Source of the DNA: Streptomyces tuirus
GTDB lineage: Bacteria > Actinomycetota > Actinomycetes > Streptomycetales > Streptomycetaceae
Assembly: GCF_014701095.1 (NCBI RefSeq)
Contig: NZ_AP023439.1
Coordinates: 7,180,001 to 7,244,000 of the forward strand
Direction of reading: 5' to 3'
Length of the DNA: 64,000 bases
The notes under the pieces are model-generated. The model did not search any database and had not been told where the DNA came from. It saw only the letters and a list, made by a program, of their open reading frames with translations. This document shows positions 26,068 to 35,209 of the stretch, one piece after another; within the stretch, counting starts at the first letter, position 1; each line of letters begins with the position of its first letter. The translations under genes were made by a program, and so were the position numbers.

Positions 26068-26967
26068 TCAGCCCCGCAGCATCTCGGCCGCCGTCGCCGT
26101 GACCGTGTCCGCCACCTGCGCCAGCGCAGGCGAGTCGAGCTTCCACTGCTGCCAGTACAGCGGCACGTCGACCGGGCGGCCCGGGGTGATGCCGACGAGC
26201 CGGCCGTCGCGCAGCAGCGGATCCGCCTGGGGCTCCGGCACCAGCCCCCACCCCAGCCCGGCGGCCACGGCCTCGACGAACCCCTCCGAGGTCGGCACAT
26301 AGTGCCGGAGCGCGCTCGCGCCGCTCCGCCCCCGGGTGAGCCTGCGGACGAAGCCGTCCTGGAAGTCGTCACGCCGGTCGAAGACCACCACGGGCACCTC
26401 CGTCAGCACCTGCGCCAGGGGCCCGCCGAGGTGGTGCGCGGCGAAGTCCGGCGCGGCCACGGGGAGGTAGCGCATCCGCCCGAGCGGCCGCACGGAGCAG
26501 CCCGGCACGGGGTCGGGCGACGAGGTCACCGCGGCCATCACCACACCTTCCCGCAGCAGGGCCGCCGTGTGGTCCTCGTCCTCGCGGCGCAGTTCGAAGC
26601 AGAGCCGCGGCTCCTGCGGCACGCGCGAGAGCACGGGCAGGAACCAGGTGGCCAGCGAGTCCGCGTTCACCGCGACGGACACCCGGACCGGCTCGCCGGT
26701 GTCGGCCAGCCCCAGCTCCGCGCAGGCGTCGTGCTCCAGCCGTGCCACCTGGCGGGCCAGCCGCACCAGCACCTCGCCCGACTCGGTCGGCCGCACCGGC
26801 TTGGTCCGCAGCAGCAGGACCCGGCCCGTGCGCTGCTCCAGCGCCTTCACCCGCTGGCTGATCGCCGACGGTGTCACATGCAGCGCGGCCGCCGCCGCGT
26901 CGAAGGTCCCCTCGTCCACGACGGCGAGCAGGGTCCGCACCTGGTCCAGCGGGAGATCGGTCATCAT
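26068..26967 (-). CDS. argP: LysR-family regulator, ArgP/LysG type
   Basis: About 299 residues. The LysR helix-turn-helix is FDAAAAALHVTPSAISQRVK near residue 22, followed by the effector-binding domain. The length and HTH residues match ArgP/LysG, which activates amino-acid export genes in response to lysine or arginine. The gene is divergent from a LysE/ArgO exporter gene, the classic arrangement. Two consecutive ATG codons (26967, 26964) can serve as the start and no strong ribosome site is seen. The symbol rests on this context and is provisional. Confidence 0.88.
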   Translation of the reverse strand: MMTDLPLDQVRTLLAVVDEGTFDAAAAALHVTPSAISQRVKALEQRTGRVLLLRTKPVRPTESGEVLVRLARQVARLEHDACAELGLADTGEPVRVSVAVNADSLATWFLPVLSRVPQEPRLCFELRREDEDHTAALLREGVVMAAVTSSPDPVPGCSVRPLGRMRYLPVAAPDFAAHHLGGPLAQVLTEVPVVVFDRRDDFQDGFVRRLTRGRSGASALRHYVPTSEGFVEAVAAGLGWGLVPEPQADPLLRDGRLVGITPGRPVDVPLYWQQWKLDSPALAQVADTVTATAAEMLRG

Positions 26968-27036
26968 CACGCGTGCTGATGATACGTAAGAATCTTTAGC
27001 TGGACCCTGGTGAGACGCGTCCGTAGCGTCGACGCC

Positions 27037-27654
27037 ATGACCAGCACCTTCACCGCCGGCGCCGCCGGATTCGGCACCGGACTGTCCCTCATCGTCGCCA
27101 TCGGCGCCCAGAACGCCTTCGTCCTGCGCCAGGGGATCCGCCGCCAGGCCGTCCTCGCCGTGGTCGCCATCTGCGCCCTGTCGGACGCGGCGCTGATCGC
27201 GCTCGGGGTCGGCGGGGTCGGCGCGGTGGTGGTGAGGTGGCCGGGCGCCCTGACCGCGGTCGGCTGGATCGGCGGCGCGTTCCTGCTGGTCTACGGCGCA
27301 CTGGCGGTCCGCCGGGTGCTGCGGCCCGGCGGGGACGGGCTGCGGACGGAGGGAGAGGCGGCCGGATCGGTGCGCCGGGCCGTGCTCACCTGTCTGGCGA
27401 TGACCTGGCTCAACCCGCACGTCTACCTCGACACCGTCTTGCTGCTCGGTTCCGTCGCAGCCGACCACGGCGAGCTGCGCTGGACCTTCGGTCTCGGCGC
27501 GGTGCTGGCGAGCCTGTGCTGGTTCACCGCCCTCGGGTTCGGCGCCCGGATGCTCGGCCGTTTCCTCGCCAAGCCGGCCGCATGGCGCGTCCTGGACGGC
27601 CTCGTCGCCGCCACGATGATCGTGCTCGGCGCCGTGCTCGTCGTCGGAAGCTGA
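27037..27654 (+). CDS. argO: LysE/ArgO-family basic amino-acid exporter
   Basis: 205 residues with about six hydrophobic helices. It has the LysE hallmarks GFGTGLSLIVAIGAQNAFVLRQG near the N-terminus and AMTWLNPHVYLDT in the middle. It exports arginine and/or lysine across the inner membrane. The preferred start is the ATG at 27037; a GTG at 27010 is possible, and neither has a strong ribosome site. The divergent ArgP-like gene is its likely activator, and the AT-rich TAAGAATCTTTA near 26988-26999 lies in the shared control region. Confidence 0.88.
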   Translation: MTSTFTAGAAGFGTGLSLIVAIGAQNAFVLRQGIRRQAVLAVVAICALSDAALIALGVGGVGAVVVRWPGALTAVGWIGGAFLLVYGALAVRRVLRPGGDGLRTEGEAAGSVRRAVLTCLAMTWLNPHVYLDTVLLLGSVAADHGELRWTFGLGAVLASLCWFTALGFGARMLGRFLAKPAAWRVLDGLVAATMIVLGAVLVVGS

Positions 27655-27737
27655 CACCTCGGCTGCGGGGCCCCGGCAGGCTGGTGCGATAGTGATCCAC
27701 GCCCGGAAAGATGTAGCGAGCATCGAGGAAGCGGCGC

Positions 27738-29030
27738 GTGGACGCGAGCGAGAGCACGACCGAAGAGGGGGAACCCGAACCGCGGGCGCCCCACCGCCGG
27801 GGCCGGCGGCGCTGGGCCATGGACACCCGCCCCCTGCGCCGCCCCGCCTACCGGCGGCTGTGGGTCTCGACCATCGTCACCGCCGTCGGCAGCCAGCTCA
27901 CCGCCGTCGCCGTCCCCAAGCAGATCTACGACATCACCGGCTCCTCGGCATGGGTCGGCGCCGCGAGCCTGGCCGGGCTCGTGCCCCTGATCGTGTTCGC
28001 GCTGTGGGGCGGGGCGATCGCCGACATCATGGACCGGCGCAAGCTGCTGCTGATCACCAACAGCGGCATCGCCGTCACCTCCCTGCTGTTCTGGCTCCAG
28101 GCCTTCCTGGGGCTGGAATCGGTGGGCGCGCTCATGCTGCTGCTCGCCGTGCAGCAGGCCTTCTGGGGCCTGAACGCGCCGGCCCGCACTGCCTCCATAG
28201 CCCGGCTGGTCCCTGAGGACGAACTGCCCGCCGCGGGCGCTCTCGGCTCGACCGTGATGCAGACCGGGCAGGTGGCGGGCCCCCTGCTCGCCGGCGCCCT
28301 CATCCCCGTCATCGGGCTGCCCGAGCTGTACCTCATCGACGCCCTGGCCCTGTGCGTGACGGTGTGGGCGGTGTACCGGCTGCCGGCGCTGCCGCCCCTG
28401 GCCGGTTCGGCGGTGCGGCGCGCGGGGGTGAAGGAGATCGCCGCCGGTTTCCGCTACATCTCCGGGCACACGGTGCTGCTGCTGTCGTTCCTCGCCGACA
28501 TCATCGCCATGGTCCTCGGCATGCCGCGCGCCCTGTTCCCGCAGCTCGCCTCCCAGACCTACGCCCCGTACGGCGAAGGCCTCGCGCTGGGCCTGCTGTT
28601 CGCGGCGATCCCCATCGGGGCCGTGCTGGGCGGGCTGTTCTCCGGCACCTTCTCCCGGGCCCGGCGGCACGGCTGGATGGTGATCGGGGCGGTGGTCGCC
28701 TGGGGCGTGGCGATCGCGGGCTTCGGGCTGAGTCGCAACCTCTGGGTCGCGGTGGCGTTCCTCGCCCTCGCCGGGGTGGCCGACATGGTCTCCATGGTCT
28801 TCCGCGGGGCGATCCTGCTGTCCGCCGCCACCGACGAGATGCGCGGACGCATGCAGGGCGTGTTCACCGTCGTCGTCGCGGGCGGCCCCCGTCTCGCCGA
28901 TGTGCTGCACGGCACCGCGGGATCCGCCTTCGGCCCCCGCACCGCCGTCGCGGGCGGCGGGCTCCTGGTCGTCGTGACGATGCTGGTGCTGGCCGCCTCC
29001 GTACCGGCGCTGCGGCGCTACCGCGTCTGA
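27738..29030 (+). CDS. MFS transporter (EntS-like exporter)
   Basis: 430 residues with about 12 predicted membrane spans. The first loop motif GAIADIMDRRKLLLITNSG is the MFS signature between helices 2 and 3. The N-terminus (RPLRRPAYRRLWVSTIVTAVG) matches the EntS/MFS_3 exporter group. A hydrophilic N-terminal tail of about 25 residues precedes it. The substrate is unknown. The start is GTG with GAGGAAG six bases upstream. Confidence 0.88.
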   Translation: MDASESTTEEGEPEPRAPHRRGRRRWAMDTRPLRRPAYRRLWVSTIVTAVGSQLTAVAVPKQIYDITGSSAWVGAASLAGLVPLIVFALWGGAIADIMDRRKLLLITNSGIAVTSLLFWLQAFLGLESVGALMLLLAVQQAFWGLNAPARTASIARLVPEDELPAAGALGSTVMQTGQVAGPLLAGALIPVIGLPELYLIDALALCVTVWAVYRLPALPPLAGSAVRRAGVKEIAAGFRYISGHTVLLLSFLADIIAMVLGMPRALFPQLASQTYAPYGEGLALGLLFAAIPIGAVLGGLFSGTFSRARRHGWMVIGAVVAWGVAIAGFGLSRNLWVAVAFLALAGVADMVSMVFRGAILLSAATDEMRGRMQGVFTVVVAGGPRLADVLHGTAGSAFGPRTAVAGGGLLVVVTMLVLAASVPALRRYRV

Positions 29031-29034
29031 CGTC

Positions 29035-29490
29035 TCACAGCACGCCGCGCCGGTGCAGGGTGTACTGCTCCATCAGCTTGCCCCGGGTCATCTCCAGCCG
29101 GTGCGCGAGCACCTCGGCGACGTTGCGCAGCAGCATCACCCCGAGCTCCGGCTCCTCCTCGCACAGCTTCAGCACGGCCCGCGCGTCGAACTCGTAGGCC
29201 CGCACCGGGCTGAAGGCCACCGCGCCGAAGTCCCAGACGTACGGCGGGAACAGCCACGACCAGCCGAGCAGGTCGCCCGCGCCGAGGCTGGCCACGGTCA
29301 CCCGCTGCAAGGAGTTCACCTGCTGGTCGAGGGAGACCGCGCCGGAGCGGATGACCCAGAAGCGGTCGGCCGGGCCGTCCTCCTCGAAGATCCGGGCGTC
29401 CTCGGGAAAGGACACCTCCCGGGCCAGCGTCATCAGGCGCTGCCGCTGCGGAGGAGGCAGGGCGGTCAGGAGTTTGATCGCTTTGGTCAT
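29035..29490 (-). CDS. Cyclic-nucleotide-binding-domain (Crp-fold) protein without DNA-binding domain
   Basis: 151 residues, a single cNMP-binding beta-roll (FPEDARIFEEDGPADRFWVIRSGAVSLDQ, LGAGDLLGWSWLFPPY) and a short helical C-terminus (VLAHRLEMTRGKLMEQY). There is no helix-turn-helix, unlike Crp/FNR regulators, so it may sense a ligand and act through a partner. GAGGAG precedes the ATG at 29490. It converges with the MFS gene 4 bp away. Confidence 0.85.
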   Translation of the reverse strand: MTKAIKLLTALPPPQRQRLMTLAREVSFPEDARIFEEDGPADRFWVIRSGAVSLDQQVNSLQRVTVASLGAGDLLGWSWLFPPYVWDFGAVAFSPVRAYEFDARAVLKLCEEEPELGVMLLRNVAEVLAHRLEMTRGKLMEQYTLHRRGVL

Positions 29491-29606
29491 GCGGAGCTCC
29501 TCGCCGGGCGGTCGACTGCGGTGCTGTCCCCATCCCATTTCAGCGGCTGGTGGGGCCCTGGGCACCTCGGCGTACGAGACTTCTTGCGACGGACCGTCCG
29601 GGCATG

Positions 29607-29643
29607 AAAAAGCCCTGGCTGGACGGGGGAGACCAGCCAGGGC
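29607..29643 (-). terminator. Intrinsic terminator with U-tract for the decarboxylase gene
   Basis: GCCCTGGCTGG (29612-29622) and CCAGCCAGGGC (29633-29643) form an 11-bp stem with a 10-base loop. On the minus strand the stem is followed by five T residues (29607-29611). It lies about 125 bp past the decarboxylase stop and before the Crp-fold gene, and is the only classical U-tract terminator noticed here. Confidence 0.8.
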
Positions 29644-29766
29644 CGTACTGCGGTGATGCACGGAGGACGAGGGGTCGACTCCGTCACCACGTATGAGTGA
29701 ACGATAAACCATCTGGCGGGTGTATGCACCCGGGACCCGGTGGCGTGACCCGTTTCACTTCCACCG

Positions 29767-31236
29767 TCACTCCGCGAGCACCCGGATCGTCTCCAGCTCC
29801 GGATCCTCCGGGTCGGGCAGGTTCATGCCCGCGTCCAGCCCCGTCCGCAGGTACGCCAGCACCGGCTCCGTCAGGCGCTCGCCCGGGAGGACCGCGGGGA
29901 TGCCCGGGGGATACGGCGTGATCATCTCTGCCGCGATCCGCCCGGCCGCCTCGCCCAGCGGCGCGGACTCGGCCGCGCCGAAGAAGGCGTCGCGGGGCAG
30001 CACCGCCTGCTCCATGCGCAGCTCCGCCGGGGAGGGCACCTCCACCCGCGGAGCGCTGGGCAGGTCCGGTGCGGCCCGCACGAGGTCCCGCAGCGCCTCC
30101 AGCAGCTGCCCGGTGGTCTCCCGGTCGTCGCCGTGGGTGATCTGGGCGCCGATGCGGCGGTGGTCCACCAGGTGCGCGTCGATGTGCCGGTGCTCGCGCA
30201 GCCAGTCCGCCGCCTGGAAGCCGGTGATCCCGAGTCCGGTGAGGTCGATGACGCCGGGCAGCGGGTCGAAGTCGTCGGCCAGGCCGGGGCCGCAGAAGTC
30301 GTCCCGGTCGTTGACGTGCAGTCCGTCGATCTCCTCGATGGCGGCGCGGACCCCGGCGGCGAGATCCAGCGCACCGCCCATCAGTTCCTCGCCGTGCAGC
30401 GCCATCTGCCGCCGCCAGCCGTCCAGGCCCGCGTAGATCAGCACCGAGGGGCTGGTGGTGCCGAGCAGGTCCGCCCGCATCCCGAGCAGCTCCGGCGGCA
30501 CCAGGTCGCCCTGGAGATGGAAGACCGAACCCTGCTCCAGACCGCTGCCCATCTTGTGGATGCTGGTCACGCAGATGTCCGCGCCCGCGTCCATCGCCCA
30601 GGACGGAAGATCCGGGTGGAAGGGCAGATGCGCGCCCCACGCCTCGTCGACGATCAGCGGCCGCGAGCGCCCGTGACAGACGTCGGCGATCGCCCCCAGG
30701 TCCGCGCAGCCTCCGTACGGCGTGGGGCTCGTGACCAGCGCGCCGCGCGCGTCCGGATGCGCCTCGAAGGCCCGGTCGAACTCCTCGGCGGACGGGGGAT
30801 GGGCCAGGTTCCGCTCGGCGTCCCACCGGGGCTCGACCCAGACCGGCTCGATACCGGAGATGATCAGCCCCGCCACCACGGACTTGTGGGCGTCGCGCCC
30901 GATCAGCAGCTTCTCGTGCGGCCCCGCGGCCGACAGCATCGCGGCCTTGACCGACAGGGAACTCCCGCATGTGCTGAAGAACGTGTGCTCGGCGTGCACC
31001 GCGTCGGCCATCAGCTCCTGGGCCCGTTGCAGCACCCGGCCCCGGGTGAGCCGGTCGTCCAGACCGCCCGAGGCCAGCACGTCCCCGTGGAACACCGCGT
31101 CACCGAGGATCTCCCGGACCGCCGGATCGGCGCCGCGGGCCTGCTTGTGCCCGGGGGGAGTGAACGACAGATGCCCCTTGCGCCGGTACTCGTCCAGGGC
31201 TTCCAGAACCGGTGCTCGCGTGTGGTCGGCAGTCAT
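29767..31236 (-). CDS. PLP-dependent Orn/Lys/Arg-type decarboxylase
   Basis: 489 residues. The family begins FTPPGHKQARGADP, and the Schiff-base lysine is in VTSIHKMGSGLEQGS. LIVDEAWGAHLPFHP supplies the Asp that pairs with the PLP ring nitrogen, and HTFFSTCGSSLSVKAAML completes the fold. The family makes cadaverine, putrescine or agmatine. Which substrate applies is not decidable, but a lysine decarboxylase feeding desferrioxamine-type products is known in Streptomyces; no siderophore genes flank this one. A U-tract terminator follows. Confidence 0.87.
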   Translation of the reverse strand: MTADHTRAPVLEALDEYRRKGHLSFTPPGHKQARGADPAVREILGDAVFHGDVLASGGLDDRLTRGRVLQRAQELMADAVHAEHTFFSTCGSSLSVKAAMLSAAGPHEKLLIGRDAHKSVVAGLIISGIEPVWVEPRWDAERNLAHPPSAEEFDRAFEAHPDARGALVTSPTPYGGCADLGAIADVCHGRSRPLIVDEAWGAHLPFHPDLPSWAMDAGADICVTSIHKMGSGLEQGSVFHLQGDLVPPELLGMRADLLGTTSPSVLIYAGLDGWRRQMALHGEELMGGALDLAAGVRAAIEEIDGLHVNDRDDFCGPGLADDFDPLPGVIDLTGLGITGFQAADWLREHRHIDAHLVDHRRIGAQITHGDDRETTGQLLEALRDLVRAAPDLPSAPRVEVPSPAELRMEQAVLPRDAFFGAAESAPLGEAAGRIAAEMITPYPPGIPAVLPGERLTEPVLAYLRTGLDAGMNLPDPEDPELETIRVLAE

Positions 31237-31342
31237 GCGCGCCGGGTTCCCGGCGTGTGCCCCCGCAATCCGGCTCCGCCCGCACGGGCACCGGCCCCGC
31301 GATCCGGTGCTCCGCAGGCCACTTGCCGGCCGTCAGGCCCGG

Positions 31343-31564
31343 TCATTCCTCCGGTACCTGCTTCCCCGGGGCCACGATCTCGTCCAGCACCCGCAGCACG
31401 GCCTCGTAGGAGATCTGCCGCACGGCCGCGTCCCGCGCTCCCTGCGGGTCGGTCGCGTCCAGCTCCTCGCTCCGGGTCCGCCAGGTCCGCTCCTCCTGCA
31501 TCGCGCACTCCCTCGCACGCTGGATGCGCCGCAGCAACTCGTCCGAATCCACCACATCGGTCAT
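31343..31564 (-). CDS. Small conserved-looking hypothetical protein
   Basis: 73 residues starting MTDVVDSDELLRRIQRAREC and ending VLRVLDEIVAPGKQVPEE. It is helical and charged, without membrane segment or known motif. I do not recognise the family. The frame has normal Streptomyces codon bias and sits in the same direction as the decarboxylase gene, about 106 bp upstream of it. Confidence 0.55.
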   Translation of the reverse strand: MTDVVDSDELLRRIQRARECAMQEERTWRTRSEELDATDPQGARDAAVRQISYEAVLRVLDEIVAPGKQVPEE

Positions 31565-31842
31565 GCACACCGCGTACCCGCCCAGTGGCCGGAGATGGCA
31601 CCGCCCCACGACCGTTCGAGGTCTTTTTGAGCCTTGCGGCCGCACCCGAGGTTTGCAGTTGCGGGGAGGGGTGAGCCGAAGAGTATGACCGCGGCGCTCG
31701 CGCGGTGCGCCCCCCGGACGCCGTGGCGGGTCCAGCGAGCAGGGGGTCCGTGAGCCCCGGCCAGGCCCGTGCGAACGGCCCGCGAAACGCGGTCCGGACC
31801 CGGTATCCGTCTGTGCTGTCAGTGCTGTCAGGGAGCTGCAGA

Positions 31843-32271
31843 ATGTGCGAGGAGCACATGATCGAATCGGTATTCGAGCCGCCCGGCGCTCACCGGCCGT
31901 GCAAACCCGCCGAGGCGCGCCGGGCCGTGGAGCGGGCCGTGGCCGAACGCTGCCGGGCCACCCACACCCCGTGCGACACCGACGCCCTCTCCGACGCGCT
32001 GCTCGTCGTCTCGGAGCTCACGACCAACGCGATGCTGCACGGCGGCGGGGTCACCGACTTCCAGGTGGACGTCGACGGACCCGGCGTGCGGGTCTCGGTG
32101 AGCGACCGCAGTGACGCGCTGCCCGTAGTCGCGCCACGCACCGACCCGCACGGACGGCTGCGCCACGGCGGCCACGGCTGGCCCATCGTCTGCCGGCTCT
32201 CCCGCGACGTGCGGGTGTCGGATCTGCCCGCCGGGGGCAAGTGCATCACCGCTGTCGTACCCCTGTCCTGA
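31843..32271 (+). CDS. RsbW-like anti-sigma-factor ATPase (GHKL fold)
   Basis: 142 residues, a HATPase_c_2-type protein. The N-box reads VVSELTTNAMLHGG, the G1-box equivalent is VSVSDRSDALP and the G2 segment is GRLRHGGHGWPIVCRLS. Such proteins sequester a sigma factor or act as its kinase switch. It is immediately upstream of a SigB/SigF-type sigma gene, the usual RsbW-sigma order. GGGAG precedes the ATG at 31843; the ATG at 31858 with GAGGAG is an alternative. A weak SigB-like element GTTT-N14-GGGTGA lies at 31651-31674. Confidence 0.82.
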   Translation: MCEEHMIESVFEPPGAHRPCKPAEARRAVERAVAERCRATHTPCDTDALSDALLVVSELTTNAMLHGGGVTDFQVDVDGPGVRVSVSDRSDALPVVAPRTDPHGRLRHGGHGWPIVCRLSRDVRVSDLPAGGKCITAVVPLS

Positions 32272-32470
32272 ACGCCCGTGAGCCGGTGCCCGACAAATTG
32301 CACTGCAAAGCGGAGTTTGTTCCACCGGGTCAAGGGCAGACGCACATTCGTGCTTCGGACCGGAGGCGCCCCAGCGGGAGCGGTATCGCTACCCCGGAGG
32401 CCTCCAGGCGGTCCGGGCGGCGACCTTCCCGCGGTCAGTCCCTGAAACCACCGTTCAGGAGCGAATCCGC

Positions 32471-33334
32471 ATGCTCATCGAAACGCCCACCCATCGTCCC
32501 GGCACGCCCGAAACGACGACCACCGCGCCCCGGCGGCGTCACGACGACGCCCCCGACACCGCCGCCCTCTTCGTCCGGATGGCGGAACTGGAAGAGGGCC
32601 CCGAGCGGGAGGCCGTCCGCGACGAACTGGTCACCCTGTGGCTGCCCATGGCCCACCGCATCGCCGGCCGCTTCCGCGACCGCGGCGAGTCCATCGAGGA
32701 CCTCCGGCAGGTCGCCGCACTGGGCCTGGTCAAGGCCATCGACCGGTTCGACCCGAGCCGGGGTGCCTTCGAGAGTTACGCCGTCCCCACCATCACCGGC
32801 GAGGTCAAGCGGCACTTCCGGGACCGCATGTGGGCCCTGCGGGTCCCCCGCCGTGTGCAGGAACTGCGCAACAAGGTGCGGGTGGCACGCCGCGAACTCA
32901 CCCAGCACCCGGGCAGCCCCGAGCCCTCCGTGGCCGACCTCGCCACCCACACCGGCCTGACCGAGGAAGAGGTCAACGCCGGGCTCGAGGCCCTGGACAG
33001 CTTCAGCACCCTGTCGCTGGACGCCGAGCTCTCCGCCGACGACGACGGCTACAGCCTCGCCGACACCCTCGGCGCGGCCGACTCCTCCTACGACGTCGTC
33101 GTGGACCGCGAGTCCGCCAAGGAAGGCCTGCGCCGGCTGCCCGAGCGGGAACGGGCCATCCTCTACATGCGCTTCTTCGAGGACATGACCCAAAGCCGCA
33201 TCGCCGACCACCTCGGCATCTCGCAGATGCACGTCTCCCGCCTCATCAGCCGCAGCTGCGCCCGGGTGCGCAACGAGGTCCTGGGGCAGCGGACGGGCAA
33301 CCGGGGCGGCGGCGGCCCCTCCACGACGGCCTGA
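32471..33334 (+). CDS. SigB/SigF-family RNA polymerase sigma factor
   Basis: 287 residues. Region 2 reads RFRDRGESIEDLRQVAALGLVKAIDRFDPS and VPTITGEVKRHFRDRMW; region 4 reads LPERERAILYMRFFEDMTQ and SRIADHLGISQMHVSRLISRS. These are hallmarks of the stress/sporulation group. A 30-residue Pro/Thr-rich N-terminus precedes region 2. AGGAG lies before the ATG. The neighbouring RsbW-like gene probably encodes its anti-sigma factor, and a DUF5133 gene follows at once. From memory this is the SigM (SCO7314) position in S. coelicolor. Confidence 0.93.
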   Translation: MLIETPTHRPGTPETTTTAPRRRHDDAPDTAALFVRMAELEEGPEREAVRDELVTLWLPMAHRIAGRFRDRGESIEDLRQVAALGLVKAIDRFDPSRGAFESYAVPTITGEVKRHFRDRMWALRVPRRVQELRNKVRVARRELTQHPGSPEPSVADLATHTGLTEEEVNAGLEALDSFSTLSLDAELSADDDGYSLADTLGAADSSYDVVVDRESAKEGLRRLPERERAILYMRFFEDMTQSRIADHLGISQMHVSRLISRSCARVRNEVLGQRTGNRGGGGPSTTA

Positions 33335-33363
33335 CCATCCGACCCCACGAGGAGCGAACGACC

Positions 33364-33627
33364 ATGCTGAGGCCCCACCCCGCCGTGCTGCGCCGACTCG
33401 TCGACGAGTACGAGGCCCTGGTGACCGCCGAGGCCGCGCGCGGACCGGCGGAGCTGAGTCCCAGGGCACGCGACCTGGCGTACACGCTGTGCGTCTCGAC
33501 CGGCACCCGGGATGTCGAGCACGCCCTGGAGGCCGCCCACCGGTGGCTCGCGGCCGCACCCGCACCGGCCCGCGACACGGCCGTTCCGGCGACCGGACAG
33601 CGCATGCCGACCCCCGAGCCCGCCTGA
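33364..33627 (+). CDS. DUF5133 domain protein
   Basis: 87 residues: MLRPHPAVLRRLVDEYEALV, LAYTLCVSTGTRDVEHALEAA, HRWLAAAPAP. The family is restricted to Streptomyces-like actinobacteria and has no known role. It is 29 bp downstream of the sigma gene with ACGAGGAG as ribosome site, so it is probably cotranscribed. A second DUF5133 gene lies at 57216-57584 beside glgE. Confidence 0.8.
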   Translation: MLRPHPAVLRRLVDEYEALVTAEAARGPAELSPRARDLAYTLCVSTGTRDVEHALEAAHRWLAAAPAPARDTAVPATGQRMPTPEPA

Positions 33628-33669
33628 GGCGCGTACCGCTGACACCACGGGGAAGGCGAGGCAGAACGA

Positions 33670-33704
33670 GGGCCCGGCCGACGGCAGAAGCCACGGCCGG
33701 GCCC
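33670..33704 (+). terminator. Hairpin after the sigma/DUF5133 unit
   Basis: GGGCCCGGCCG (33670-33680) and CGGCCGGGCCC (33694-33704) form an 11-bp perfect stem with a 13-base loop, 43 bp past the DUF5133 stop. There is no U-tract. Confidence 0.65.
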
Positions 33705-33878
33705 CTTCGCGTCACCGTCGGCGACACAGGAGCACCTGCACACGCCCTCGGCCGCGCCGGCCGCGGAGTGACGCTCCGGCGGGCCCGAGGCGGAACAGGA
33801 ACCGGAACCGCCTGGTCCGGGGGCTGTGGAGGGTGTGTGAACGGCGACCCGGGGCATCCGCACTGCCGGGAGGTCGAC

Positions 33879-34715
33879 ATGAACACGAGTGCGATGGCAC
33901 AGAGCGGTCGTCTCCGGGCCCGGCGGATGGCACGGGGTTCGGTGACCGAGGGGGCGGCACGGGCGGGGTTCGCCGCCCGGGGCGTGATCTATCTGCTCGT
34001 CGGAGCGCTGGCCCTGCAGATCGCCTTCGGCGGCACCGGCCGGCAGGCCGACCGCGGGGGAGCCCTGCAGGAACTGGCGCACAAGCCCTTCGGCGCGGTG
34101 CTGCTGTGGGCCCTGGGCACCGGGCTCGTCGGCATGGCCCTGTGGAGGCTGTCCGAAGCGCTCTTCGGCTCGGTGGGCAAGGACGGCCGCAGCGCCCGCA
34201 AGCGGCTGATGGCGACGGTCCGCTTCGCCTTCTACGTCTTCGTCGCCTACTCGGTGCTGTCGTTCGCCGTCAGCCGCCACCAGAGCGGCGGATCCAGCGA
34301 CCAGCAGTCCCGGGACGCCACGGCCAGGGCCCTGGAGATACCCGCCGGACAGTGGCTGGTCGGCGCCGCCGGCATCGGGATCGTCGTGGCCGGCGGCTGG
34401 ATCGCCGTACGCGCGGTGCTGCGCAAGTACCACGACAAGCTCCGGCTCGGGCAGATGGGCCGGCGGACGCGGCAGCTGGTGGACGTCACCGGCGTGGCCG
34501 GGGGCGCCGCCCGCGGGCTGGTGTTCGCCGTGGCCGGGGTCTTCGCCGTGCGCGCCGCCATCGACTACGAACCCGACAAGGCCAAGGGCCTGGACGACAC
34601 CCTGCGCACCTTCGCCGACACCCCGCTCGGCCCCTGGCTGCTGGTCTGCGTCGCCGCCGGGCTGGTGCTCTTCGGGCTGTTCTCGTTCGCCATGGCTCGG
34701 TGGCGACGCGTCTGA
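33879..34715 (+). CDS. DUF1206 membrane protein
   Basis: 278 residues with six hydrophobic segments arranged as three internal repeats of about 75-90 residues, each starting with a pattern like AARAGFAARGVIYLLVGALA or VTGVAGGAARGLVFAVAGVF. That is the DUF1206 architecture. It is a cytoplasmic-membrane protein of unknown role. GGGAGGT precedes the ATG at 33879. Confidence 0.86.
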   Translation: MNTSAMAQSGRLRARRMARGSVTEGAARAGFAARGVIYLLVGALALQIAFGGTGRQADRGGALQELAHKPFGAVLLWALGTGLVGMALWRLSEALFGSVGKDGRSARKRLMATVRFAFYVFVAYSVLSFAVSRHQSGGSSDQQSRDATARALEIPAGQWLVGAAGIGIVVAGGWIAVRAVLRKYHDKLRLGQMGRRTRQLVDVTGVAGGAARGLVFAVAGVFAVRAAIDYEPDKAKGLDDTLRTFADTPLGPWLLVCVAAGLVLFGLFSFAMARWRRV

Positions 34716-34743
34716 GCCGCGTTCTGCGGGGAACACGAAGCCA

Positions 34744-35178
34744 ATGAGCGATTCCGAGATTCCGCATGGCGACGGCCGGCCCGTGGACGCGTACCTGGAC
34801 CTCCTGCGCATCCGGATGGACACGGAGGACTACCGCCTTCTGATGCGCGCGGTGGAACCCGTCCTCGAGGCGATCGAAGAGGAACGCCTGTCCAGCCTCG
34901 ACTTCGCGCTCGATCCCGAGGGCGACGACGAATTGCCCCAGCAGGTGCGTGACGAGGTGGCCCTCGTCATCGCCACCGCCGTCACCGGCCGCCTGGACAA
35001 CGAAGTGGTCGAACTCGACGTCGACGACACCGGCCCGGTCAGGATCGTCACGGACGCCACCACCGCGTCCGACCCCGTCCGCCTCGGCGAGATCGCCGAC
35101 TACATCCGGGACCGGCACAAGCAGACCGAGGAGCTGCGGGGCATCGCCAAGGTGAGCGGACTGCCCACGGACTTCTGA
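34744..35178 (+). CDS. Hypothetical protein
   Basis: 144 residues, acidic and soluble, with segments LDLLRIRMDTEDYRLLMRAV and LGEIADYIRDRHKQTEELRG. I recognise no family. It lies 28 bp downstream of the DUF1206 gene in the same direction and may be cotranscribed. Codon bias is normal, so it is probably a real gene. Confidence 0.6.
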   Translation: MSDSEIPHGDGRPVDAYLDLLRIRMDTEDYRLLMRAVEPVLEAIEEERLSSLDFALDPEGDDELPQQVRDEVALVIATAVTGRLDNEVVELDVDDTGPVRIVTDATTASDPVRLGEIADYIRDRHKQTEELRGIAKVSGLPTDF

Positions 35179-35209
35179 GGGGCCGCGGCCCGTACTCCGG
35201 GAACGGCCC

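Noticed and set aside
31651..31674. GTTT-N14-GGGTGA as a SigB-like promoter of the RsbW-like gene
   Set aside because: The -10 deviates at a conserved base, and the site is 170 bp from the start. It was kept only as a weak remark.
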